A stretch of 22,898 bases of DNA from a virus: positions 1-22,898 of the IMG/VR virus record IMGVR_UViG_3300025890_000172, one strand, 5' to 3'. The position numbers and the translations under genes were made by a program. Under the pieces are notes generated by a model. It did no database searches, was not told the DNA's origin, and was given only the letters and a program-made list of their open reading frames with translations. Below, piece after piece: positions 1 to 5,477 of the stretch. Numbering within the stretch: the first letter of the stretch is position 1; each line of letters begins with the position of its first letter.

Positions 1-57
1 AAAAGGCCGCCGGTGGGCACGGTCGAGGACAAGGTAAATCGCCATCGTGTGCGCCAT
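1..57 (-). CDS. Partial unknown ORF downstream of DNA polymerase
   Basis: An open frame runs off the left window edge just after the DNA polymerase stop codon. From the ATG at 57 it reads MAHTMAIYLVLDRAHRRPF and continues out of the window. A second in-frame ATG lies at 45, and a TTG at 99 inside the polymerase gene would add LEELGLTPTEIDEQ upstream. No good ribosome-binding site precedes any of these starts, so the start is uncertain and translation may be coupled to the polymerase. In T7 the genes after the polymerase lead to the gene 6 exonuclease, but nothing here is long enough to identify. Confidence 0.35.
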   Translation of the reverse strand, partial: MAHTMAIYLVLDRAHRRPF

Positions 58-70
58 CTGCTCGTCGATT

Positions 71-1870
71 TCAGTGGGTGTCAGCCCAAGTTCTTCCAAC
101 GCTAAAGTCGGATGCGATGGGGATGTTTGTTTGGAAAGCGCGGCCTGCTTCTTCCGCCAGTCGTCCAGTGATATTAATACCGACATGCTCGGCCACCTCC
201 TTTGTTTGACATGCGATTTGAACCTCGTCGTGAATCCAGCCGACGATGTAGGCTTGGTCGCTAATCTGCTTGAGTTCGTGGTCGATCAGAGCGACCCACT
301 TCTTGCAAAGTATTGCGCCTGCTGACTGGAGTAGCTGGGAAAGGCACTTGTGCTCTGAGCCGCCACGTATGATTAGACGCCGCCCATCGAGGCCTTTCAG
401 ATAGCCACGTCTCTTGAACGCTTTGCTGATGCCTCTTTGAAGCGTGGCAAACGCTGGCACCTCTCGGGCATAGTTGGCCTTGAGCTTCTTGCCGAGCTTG
501 GCATCACCGCCAGCCACTGAGCCGACGAGAGTATCACCCGCGCCATACATCATTGAGTAAACTACGGTCTTCGCAGTCGGACGATCCACACCGAACGCCT
601 TTGCATTATAAGTGTGAATGTCGCCGTCGAGGATCTGCGCTGTAAAGTCGGGGTCATTGAGGTAATGGGCAAGACAGCGCAATTCCAAGCCTGCAAGGTC
701 ACTGCCTAACAACAGCCAGCCATCTGGTACGGTGAATAGCTCTCGGCACTCTTGGCCGTACTGCAGTCGGGCCGCAGGCACCTGTGCAAGGTTAGGCGAC
801 CTATGACTTGCGCGGCCTGAGATCGTCCCGCCAGAGACAATCTGGTGCCTAATGCGGCCATCAGCATCGACGCGCTTCATCCAAGCCTGTCTGCCTTCGG
901 CTAACTGACCAATGCGCTTCTGAAGCATGAACATCTCGGCCAGCTTCTGAGCCTCGGGATACTCAGTAAGGCTTGCTAGGATAACCTCGTTGATGACTGC
1001 GTGTCCGTCGCCGGTGTGGTGGCGTGGCTCCCAGCCATACTTGTCCTTCAAACACCGCTCGATGTGACGCCTGCTTGAAGGGTTAAACTCTACAAGCTTT
1101 TTCTTAATGAATGGCTCGTTCTTCTTGTAGCCGCGTGTCTTGTTGTCTCTCGCAGGGATAAAGGTCTCGCTGATCTCCCAAGGCGGGAACAGGGTATCGA
1201 GGTCCTTGCTCAGTTCCTGTCGTTTGCCTGCCAGCTTGGCATACAGCGCCCCCGCCTTCTTCTGATCAAAAGTCCAGCCGTTGCTACCGACGCGAAAGCA
1301 GATCTCAGCTAGCTGGTGCTCCAAGTCCACCGCCACCTCAGATGCGTGGGCACCCATGAGCTTATGATAAAGCTGCACGGTCACGTTGACGTCTTGAACG
1401 CAGTACGACAGCATTTCCTCTGAGAACCGCTCCCAGCCGCCGTCATAGTCATCCTTGAAGTTGCCGATCCGCAGGCCCCAAGCTTTAAGTGAGTGAGAGC
1501 CCCAAAGGCGCTTAGGAAAGTCTTCGACGCTGCGTTGTGCTGCAACATCTTCGCCCATGAGATCGGCGTGGATCAGGCGTGAGAGCACCAACGTGTCTGT
1601 CACTCGGCCCCGAGGTTCCCATGTAGGATACACAATCTTAATGGCAGGGATGTCGTAGCCAATGATGTTGTGGCCGACGATCTCTTCAGCGTCTTGCAGG
1701 TAGCTGAGACCGCGCAGTAGGCCGTCTGGGTTGCGGCTATCGAAGCTCTGGACGTCGCCGGTATCGAGGTCGCTCAGGACTAGGCAGTGTATGCGGTTGA
1801 TCGTGTCGAGAAGGCCGTTGGACTCTAGGTCGAAGGCAAATCTTTTGGATCGTGAAGCATAAGTGCTCAT
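71..1870 (-). CDS. T7-type family A DNA polymerase
   Basis: Replicative DNA polymerase of 599 residues with an N-terminal 3'-5' exonuclease and a C-terminal polymerase domain. Visible exonuclease motifs are FDLESNG (D14, E16), GHNIIGYDIP and YCVQDVNVT. Polymerase motif A is GSDLAGLELRCLAHY, motif B is RPTAKTVVYSMMYGAG, and motif C is GWIHDEVQ (D548). These are the standard A-family signatures in the right order. T7 gp5 has about 704 residues, so this protein is some 100 shorter; a reduced thioredoxin-binding insertion in the thumb is a possible reason but was not verified. The start at 1870 follows TTGGGAGA about 8 nt upstream. It is separated from primase-helicase by a cassette on the opposite strand, which is unusual for this gene order. 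Confidence 0.97.
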   Translation of the reverse strand: MSTYASRSKRFAFDLESNGLLDTINRIHCLVLSDLDTGDVQSFDSRNPDGLLRGLSYLQDAEEIVGHNIIGYDIPAIKIVYPTWEPRGRVTDTLVLSRLIHADLMGEDVAAQRSVEDFPKRLWGSHSLKAWGLRIGNFKDDYDGGWERFSEEMLSYCVQDVNVTVQLYHKLMGAHASEVAVDLEHQLAEICFRVGSNGWTFDQKKAGALYAKLAGKRQELSKDLDTLFPPWEISETFIPARDNKTRGYKKNEPFIKKKLVEFNPSSRRHIERCLKDKYGWEPRHHTGDGHAVINEVILASLTEYPEAQKLAEMFMLQKRIGQLAEGRQAWMKRVDADGRIRHQIVSGGTISGRASHRSPNLAQVPAARLQYGQECRELFTVPDGWLLLGSDLAGLELRCLAHYLNDPDFTAQILDGDIHTYNAKAFGVDRPTAKTVVYSMMYGAGDTLVGSVAGGDAKLGKKLKANYAREVPAFATLQRGISKAFKRRGYLKGLDGRRLIIRGGSEHKCLSQLLQSAGAILCKKWVALIDHELKQISDQAYIVGWIHDEVQIACQTKEVAEHVGINITGRLAEEAGRAFQTNIPIASDFSVGRTWADTH

Positions 1871-1919
1871 CGGTATAATCTCCCAAGATTAAAGCTGTGA
1901 TTTATTTACGGTGAAGGGG

Positions 1920-1948
1920 TTGCAATGTCGGACCAGCGGTCCTATATT
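1920..1948 (+). promoter_or_regulatory. Sigma70-type promoter for the rightward cassette
   Basis: A -35 box TTGCAA (1920-1925) and a -10 box TATATT (1943-1948) are separated by exactly 17 nt on the plus strand. They lie 41 nt upstream of the first rightward gene. Spacing and both boxes fit the bacterial housekeeping sigma factor, so host RNA polymerase would be expected to read it immediately on infection or in a lysogen. It points opposite to nearly all other genes in the window. Confidence 0.7.
1930..1942. promoter_or_regulatory. Palindromic operator candidate inside the promoter spacer
   Basis: GGACCAGCGGTCC is a perfect dyad (GGACC, AGC, GGTCC) that fills the 3' part of the -35/-10 spacer and abuts the -10 box. 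A repressor bound here would block RNA polymerase. The HTH protein encoded at the end of the same operon (2427-2624) is the obvious candidate, by analogy with Aca regulators, which repress their own promoter through inverted repeats. Binding is inferred, not seen. Confidence 0.55.
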
Positions 1949-1957
1949 AGATGCATA

Positions 1958-1982
1958 GGGCAATGACGCCCACACATGGAGA
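1958..1982 (+). repeat. Duplicated 25-nt leader, copy 1
   Basis: This 25-nt stretch begins with GGGCAATGACGCCC and ends with ACACATGGAGA; it is identical base for base to 2207-2231. It holds a small stem-loop (GGGC/GCCC around AATGAC) followed by the Shine-Dalgarno sequence GGAGA, 6 nt before the ATG of the first rightward gene. Two identical leaders ahead of two unrelated genes suggest a selected regulatory element or a duplicated gene-start module. Confidence 0.8.
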
Positions 1983-1988
1983 ACGACG

Positions 1989-2174
1989 ATGAAAATCACC
2001 AAAGCAGCCATCCAAGCACTCGCAACGCAGTCGGTCAAAGAGCAGTATGCCCGTGAGACTGACAAGGCGTTGTATCTGGAAGAAATCATTGTTTTGGCTG
2101 GCTTCGACATCAGCCTGACTGACCGCCCTGATCAATGGGATCGGTGCATCGAATGGCTCGAAGACGCCGTCTAA
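1989..2174 (+). CDS. Small acidic protein, first gene of rightward cassette
   Basis: Protein of 61 residues that I do not recognise. It begins MKITKAAIQALATQSV, is clearly acidic (about 12 Asp/Glu against 7 Lys/Arg) and looks mostly helical, ending DRCIEWLEDAV. It has a good start: GGAGA lies 6 nt before the ATG, within the duplicated leader, and a sigma70-type promoter lies 41 nt upstream. It is followed by another small acidic protein and an HTH regulator. Small size, acidity, opposite strand and position before an HTH gene resemble anti-CRISPR or other anti-defence proteins, but nothing in the sequence itself proves that role. A regulator partner or a host-takeover peptide are alternatives. 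Confidence 0.72.
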   Translation: MKITKAAIQALATQSVKEQYARETDKALYLEEIIVLAGFDISLTDRPDQWDRCIEWLEDAV

Positions 2175-2180
2175 TCAACA

Positions 2181-2194
2181 GGGGCTTCGGCCCC
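2181..2194 (+). other. Stable UUCG-tetraloop hairpin between cassette genes
   Basis: GGGGCTTCGGCCCC is a perfect 5-bp G/C stem closed by a UUCG tetraloop, 6 nt after the stop codon of the first cassette gene. No T-run follows, so it is not a canonical intrinsic terminator. It could attenuate transcription, protect the upstream mRNA 3' end or insulate the second leader. It is not repeated elsewhere in the cassette. Confidence 0.5.
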
Positions 2195-2206
2195 ACCCAC
2201 ATTAAC

Positions 2207-2231
2207 GGGCAATGACGCCCACACATGGAGA
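2207..2231 (+). repeat. Duplicated 25-nt leader, copy 2
   Basis: Identical to 1958-1982 over all 25 nt: a GGGC/GCCC mini-hairpin followed by ACACATGGAGA. Its GGAGA serves the ATG at 2239. The bases on both sides differ from those at copy 1, so the conservation is confined to the leader. The ATG embedded in it (2212) lies upstream of the ribosome-binding site and is probably not used. Confidence 0.8.
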
Positions 2232-2238
2232 CAGCACA

Positions 2239-2430
2239 ATGACCAAGCAAGCGCCGACTTTCACCGCACCCAACGAAAGCTGCTATGTACAGATCAACGG
2301 GTTCACCATTTACATCGAGGTCAGCGAGGCCACAGATGGTGTACCATACGTGTCTGGTTGGGACACAGAAGGGCAGCAAGAGGTTGTACTCACGGAGCGC
2401 GACCATTTAGATATTGAGGTAGCACAATGA
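2239..2430 (+). CDS. Small very acidic protein, second gene of rightward cassette
   Basis: Protein of 63 residues starting MTKQAPTFTAPNES. The start at 2239 is chosen because GGAG lies 8 nt upstream; the ATG at 2212 lies before that site and inside the repeated leader. It is very acidic (about 11 Asp/Glu, one Lys, one Arg) and its alternating hydrophobic pattern (CYVQINGFTIYIEVSEA, QEVVLTE, DIEVAQ) suggests beta structure. Its stop overlaps the start of the HTH gene by ATGA, so the two are translationally coupled. I do not recognise the family. A charge-based inhibitor, possibly a DNA mimic acting against host defence, is an inference from composition and context only. Confidence 0.74.
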   Translation: MTKQAPTFTAPNESCYVQINGFTIYIEVSEATDGVPYVSGWDTEGQQEVVLTERDHLDIEVAQ

Positions 2431-2624
2431 CACCACAGCAATTCAGAGAGGCTCGGCATTCGCTGGGCCTCACCGTGCGTCAGCTATGCCATATCCTCGA
2501 CACCAACGAACGCAGCGTCAGGCGTTGGGAGGACGGCACTAGGCCCCCGAACCCTGTCGCATGTCGAGTGTTGTCTTGGCTGAAAGATCAAGGCTTCAGA
2601 CCACCTGAGTGGCCCCGCTCTTAA
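2427..2624 (+). CDS. Small XRE-type HTH regulator (Aca-like or minimal repressor)
   Basis: DNA-binding protein of 65 residues consisting of almost nothing but a helix-turn-helix. It reads MTPQQFREARHSLGLTVRQL, then CHILDTNERSVRRWEDG, then a short tail ending PPEWPRS. The LGLTxxxL...RSVRRWEDG pattern is the XRE/Cro-type HTH and resembles the small HTH proteins that close anti-CRISPR operons (Aca families of about 60-80 residues). It overlaps the upstream small gene by ATGA. The probable target is the dyad 1930-1942 in the promoter of its own operon, which would make it an autorepressor. It could instead be a Cro- or immunity-type repressor, since the phage has an integrase and no other repressor is visible. 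Its stop codon overlaps the stop of primase-helicase. Confidence 0.82.
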   Translation: MTPQQFREARHSLGLTVRQLCHILDTNERSVRRWEDGTRPPNPVACRVLSWLKDQGFRPPEWPRS

Positions 2625-4246
2625 AAAGGCACGTCCTCAAAGGCCCCATCGACCTCACTGAGCCGCCCACTAGCCATGTCGTACCGCAGACTTCCTGCGT
2701 AACCGACAGCGCCGGTGTGGCGGTTCTTTAGTACCACCAAGTTCCTGAGCCCCGCTGTAGGATCTTCGCTGTCCACCTCAAGGCCTATGCAGGCATCAGC
2801 AAGCTGTGCAATCGCGTGACTGCCACGTAGCTGACTTAGCTGGACCTTTGCCCCGCCCTCATGGCCTGCCTCGCTTTGTGGCCGTCTCAGGTGGCTCACG
2901 ACGAACAGGGCAATGTCGAGCTCCTGCACTAGCACCCGCAGATCGTTCATTATCTGATCTATAAGACGGCGCTCGTCAGTCACCCCGCCCGTCGCCGCTG
3001 AGATCAACAGCGAGATATGGTCAAGGAAGATAACTTTGCAGCCAAGCCCTTTGTTCATATACCTGATGCGGTTGCTTAACACCTGCAGATCAGACCCGCC
3101 GAAATGATCAAAGAAGTACACTTGCTGCTTCTGCACTAAGCTGTCGAAGCTGGCCTCGATTTCCTCACGGGTCGCAGCGTCTGGGTCCACGGTGATGTTC
3201 TTGTTCATGTGCAAGCCTACTAGGCCTTGCAAGGATCTCTTGGTCGTCTCTTCCAGCATCATCATGCCCACTGGGCCAGCCTTGCCTGACATGTGGATGG
3301 CGTAAGCGAACTCACGTACCAGTGTGGACTTACCTACACCCGATCCTGCCGCTATGGTAATCAAAGACGAGGTACGGATGCCCATGAGCACGTCGTTGAG
3401 CTTTTGGTACGGGTACTCGATCTCGGCCTTAGCATCAGCCTCGCCGACAATGTCCCTCAGATCCGAGGCGCTCACGATCCCATCGGGCCTGTAGTCGCTA
3501 GCACCGAAGATGGCGTCGATCAAAGCAGCACTTTTGTCACCGAGTAAGCACTCGTTTGGGTCCTTGAAACCCTCGGGCATCGTGGCAATCTTGACTTTGC
3601 CAAGCGGCAGAGCCTCGGCACAGGCGACCGCTGCTGACTGCCCAGCTTCATCGGCGTCAAACATCAGCACGATCTCTTCGAAGTTGCTGAGATAGTCGAG
3701 GGATTTTAGCAGGCATTTCTTAGCTGACTGAGCACCGCCGCTGACCGAAACTGTAGCCCAGCGATGGCCTTGGATTTGCGACACTGACATTGCGTCTATC
3801 TCGCCTTCGCACACAACGATCTTCCTGCCTTTGCTCCACAGATGACTGCCGAACAAAGTCATCGCAGAGGCATCGCCTACTATGCTAAAGTTCTTATCTT
3901 TTGTCCGCAGCTTCTGCGCTGCAGGGCGACCGGCGCTGTCCCGATACGTGGCGATCTGCACAGGCTGTCCTTGGCTGTTCTTGCCGGTCATGTAGCCGAA
4001 CTTGCGACACGTTTCTTCCGTCAACATACGCTTCCGTAGAGGCCTGTAGTCACCTTCAAGCAGGGGTTGGCTAGCCTTGGTCTTAGATGGCACCACAGAC
4101 ACCCTCTCAGCGTCTCCCTGTACATGCTCGGCGCAACCAAAGCAGTACGTGTGGCCGTCGTCAAAGAGGGCAGCGTTGTCGCGAGATCCACAGGTATCGC
4201 AGGGCACATGGGCGACGAACTCGCTGGTGCTTTCTTGGATGCTCAT
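2621..4246 (-). CDS. T7 gp4-like primase-helicase
   Basis: Bifunctional replisome protein of 541 residues (T7 gp4: 566). The N-terminal zinc-binding domain has C16, C19, C35 and C38 (CDTCG, YCFGC), which recognises the primase site. It is followed by a TOPRIM-type primase domain with VVCEGEIDAMS and MFDADEAG. The C-terminal RecA-type hexameric helicase shows Walker A GSGVGKST, Walker B VIFLDHISLL and the VVSHLRRP motif. It would unwind DNA ahead of the polymerase encoded at 71-1870 and prime the lagging strand. The start overlaps the stop of the 41-residue gene upstream as ATGA. The stop overlaps, tail to tail, the stop of the HTH gene on the other strand. Confidence 0.96.
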   Translation of the reverse strand: MSIQESTSEFVAHVPCDTCGSRDNAALFDDGHTYCFGCAEHVQGDAERVSVVPSKTKASQPLLEGDYRPLRKRMLTEETCRKFGYMTGKNSQGQPVQIATYRDSAGRPAAQKLRTKDKNFSIVGDASAMTLFGSHLWSKGRKIVVCEGEIDAMSVSQIQGHRWATVSVSGGAQSAKKCLLKSLDYLSNFEEIVLMFDADEAGQSAAVACAEALPLGKVKIATMPEGFKDPNECLLGDKSAALIDAIFGASDYRPDGIVSASDLRDIVGEADAKAEIEYPYQKLNDVLMGIRTSSLITIAAGSGVGKSTLVREFAYAIHMSGKAGPVGMMMLEETTKRSLQGLVGLHMNKNITVDPDAATREEIEASFDSLVQKQQVYFFDHFGGSDLQVLSNRIRYMNKGLGCKVIFLDHISLLISAATGGVTDERRLIDQIMNDLRVLVQELDIALFVVSHLRRPQSEAGHEGGAKVQLSQLRGSHAIAQLADACIGLEVDSEDPTAGLRNLVVLKNRHTGAVGYAGSLRYDMASGRLSEVDGAFEDVPF

Positions 4247-4368
4247 GGTCTGCCCCGAAGCACTTTAGGTTTACGCACTTTCTTTGGCTTCTTTGGTTTG
4301 CGGTTGGGCTTAATCCCGCGCTGTAACTGCGCTTGGCGAGTGTATCTATTCGTCTGTGATAAGTTCAT
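4243..4368 (-). CDS. Short basic protein between endonuclease and primase-helicase
   Basis: Protein of 41 residues, MNLSQTNRYTRQAQLQRG followed by a strongly basic tail with KPNRKPKKPKK and VRKPK. The start at 4368 is preceded by TTGGGAGA with 7 nt between it and the ATG, a much better site than any farther upstream. The stop overlaps the primase-helicase start (ATGA). In T7 this position between genes 3 and 4 holds the gene 3.5 lysozyme, but this is not a lysozyme; the phage encodes a different endolysin in its late block. The charge suggests nucleic-acid binding. The function is unknown. Confidence 0.7.
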   Translation of the reverse strand: MNLSQTNRYTRQAQLQRGIKPNRKPKKPKKVRKPKVLRGRP

Positions 4369-4372
4369 AGCT

Positions 4373-4385
4373 TGGTCTCCCAACC
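4373..4385 (-). repeat. Shared translation leader, copy at the 41-residue gene
   Basis: The minus strand reads GGTTGGGAGACCA, identical to the leader of the integrase (9212-9224), and in both cases exactly 4 nt separate it from the ATG. The Shine-Dalgarno GGGAG lies in the loop of a weak TGGT/ACCA stem here. Confidence 0.6.
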
Positions 4386-4432
4386 ACACAAAGTAAAAGG
4401 GGCCATCCGTGAAGACAGCCCCTTGCTCTCGC

Positions 4433-4870
4433 TTATTCTGGCATTTGACACTCGGCCAGCCAGTCGTCAGGTATCCATCGATGTGCATACTTCCACCCGT
4501 GCTTGTCGCAGTACGCGGCGTATGTAGTCGGGGACCCTTTGTAGAGCTTTGCCCTTTGATTGCTGAAGACAAAGCGTATATCGAGGTCGGGCGATTGATC
4601 CTTAATCAGAAGATGTTTCTGTCGATCTTGGACGGGCCATAACCCTTTGGTTTCTATAAAAATAAAGCCGCCGTCTTTCTTTAGCAGCTTGAAGTCTGGG
4701 GTATACTTGGCACCCCGCTGTGGAACGATGTAAGAGACTTTGTCGGTCTCAAACAAAACCGGCAGTCCTGCTTGGGTTATCTGATCGGCGACCTTAGCTT
4801 CAAGGCCGCTTCGATAACCATGCTTGATACCGACGCGCTGGCGACGACGCTTAGTAGTCGAAGTCATCAT
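4433..4870 (-). CDS. T7 gp3-like endonuclease I (Holliday junction resolvase)
   Basis: Protein of 145 residues matching the phage endonuclease I family in length and motifs. The catalytic pattern of T7 gp3 (E20, D55, E65, K67) is present as E24 in YRSGLE, D59 in KYTPDF, and E73 and K75 in FIETKG. The N-terminus is basic (TKRRRQR). The enzyme resolves branched DNA and helps degrade host DNA. The gene overlaps the end of the SSB gene by 20 nt in another frame, so it is probably translated by coupling; the ATG at 4867 is an equally possible start because the first two codons are both ATG. The order SSB, endonuclease I, primase-helicase copies that of T7 genes 2.5, 3 and 4. Confidence 0.95.
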   Translation of the reverse strand: MMTSTTKRRRQRVGIKHGYRSGLEAKVADQITQAGLPVLFETDKVSYIVPQRGAKYTPDFKLLKKDGGFIFIETKGLWPVQDRQKHLLIKDQSPDLDIRFVFSNQRAKLYKGSPTTYAAYCDKHGWKYAHRWIPDDWLAECQMPE

Positions 4871-5411
4871 CTGGCAGACTATCGCCGCCTAGATCATCAT
4901 TATCGTTCTTAGACACCTTCGGAGCGACGTAGCCGCCTTCGACAGCATCAAAGCCTTCGCCATCATCGTCATCAAAGTCACCATCTGACAGCGACAAGAT
5001 TTGGACCTTGTTAAGGTTAAGATTAATGCCTCGATTGACCTTACTAAGCTCATAGTCACCGATAGTACCGACGACCTTGAGCTTTGATCCGCTATAGATC
5101 TTAGGCGCGTTGGCGAAGTGGATTGGCGTTGTCTGAGCATCGACGAACTTCGGCTCGTACTTAGTCTTTACTACGAACACGATATCGCCGGTATCGTCGT
5201 CAACTTTCCATGGCATCTTGAGTTTATCGACGCCCTTGGGACCGAAGGCTTCTTCGCCAGCCTCGAGGCACATAGTCATCAGAGGCTTGGCTGATTCTGG
5301 CGACATCATTAGCTGAGTCTTAAACTTGTCGTCTAAATCGTCAGGCTTGGTCAACCGAGGATATCGAGCGATACCTTCGGCTGATCTGAAGTTTACTTTA
5401 GTGTTTCCCAT
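4851..5411 (-). CDS. T7 gp2.5-like single-stranded DNA-binding protein
   Basis: Protein of 186 residues (T7 gp2.5: 232) located between the RNA polymerase and endonuclease I, exactly where T7 has gene 2.5. The body has the expected OB-fold-like mixed beta pattern (DIVFVVKTKYEPKF, SKLKVVGTIGDYEL). The C-terminus is an acidic tail ending DDDFDY. In gp2.5 the acidic tail with a terminal aromatic residue docks on the polymerase and helicase. The start at 5411 (MGNTKVNFRSAE) is preferred to a longer frame because AAAGGAA lies 9 nt upstream. The longer frame would run through the promoter-like repeat at 5446-5470. Confidence 0.9.
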   Translation of the reverse strand: MGNTKVNFRSAEGIARYPRLTKPDDLDDKFKTQLMMSPESAKPLMTMCLEAGEEAFGPKGVDKLKMPWKVDDDTGDIVFVVKTKYEPKFVDAQTTPIHFANAPKIYSGSKLKVVGTIGDYELSKVNRGINLNLNKVQILSLSDGDFDDDDGEGFDAVEGGYVAPKVSKNDNDDLGGDSLPDDDFDY

Positions 5412-5445
5412 GATCGGGGTTCCTTTCGCAGACTTTAGTGTCTGT

Positions 5446-5470
5446 AGCGGTACCCACAATTCAGAGTTGT
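5446..5470 (-). promoter_or_regulatory. Candidate phage RNA polymerase promoter, copy 1
   Basis: On the minus strand this reads ACAACT, 3 nt, then AATTGTGGGTACCGCT. It matches 9425-9449 at 22 of 25 positions, with 16 consecutive identical bases. It sits in the short gap between the RNA polymerase gene and SSB, the place of middle promoters in T7-like phages, and about 35 nt before the SSB start. A conserved A/T-rich block followed by GGG fits the single-subunit polymerase promoter style. Assignment to this polymerase is inferred. Confidence 0.55.
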
Positions 5471-5477
5471 CGAGTGT

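Noticed and set aside
1889-2406. Minus-strand ORFs opposite the small cassette genes
   Set aside because: They lack ribosome-binding sites and overlap the better supported plus-strand genes with promoter and leaders.
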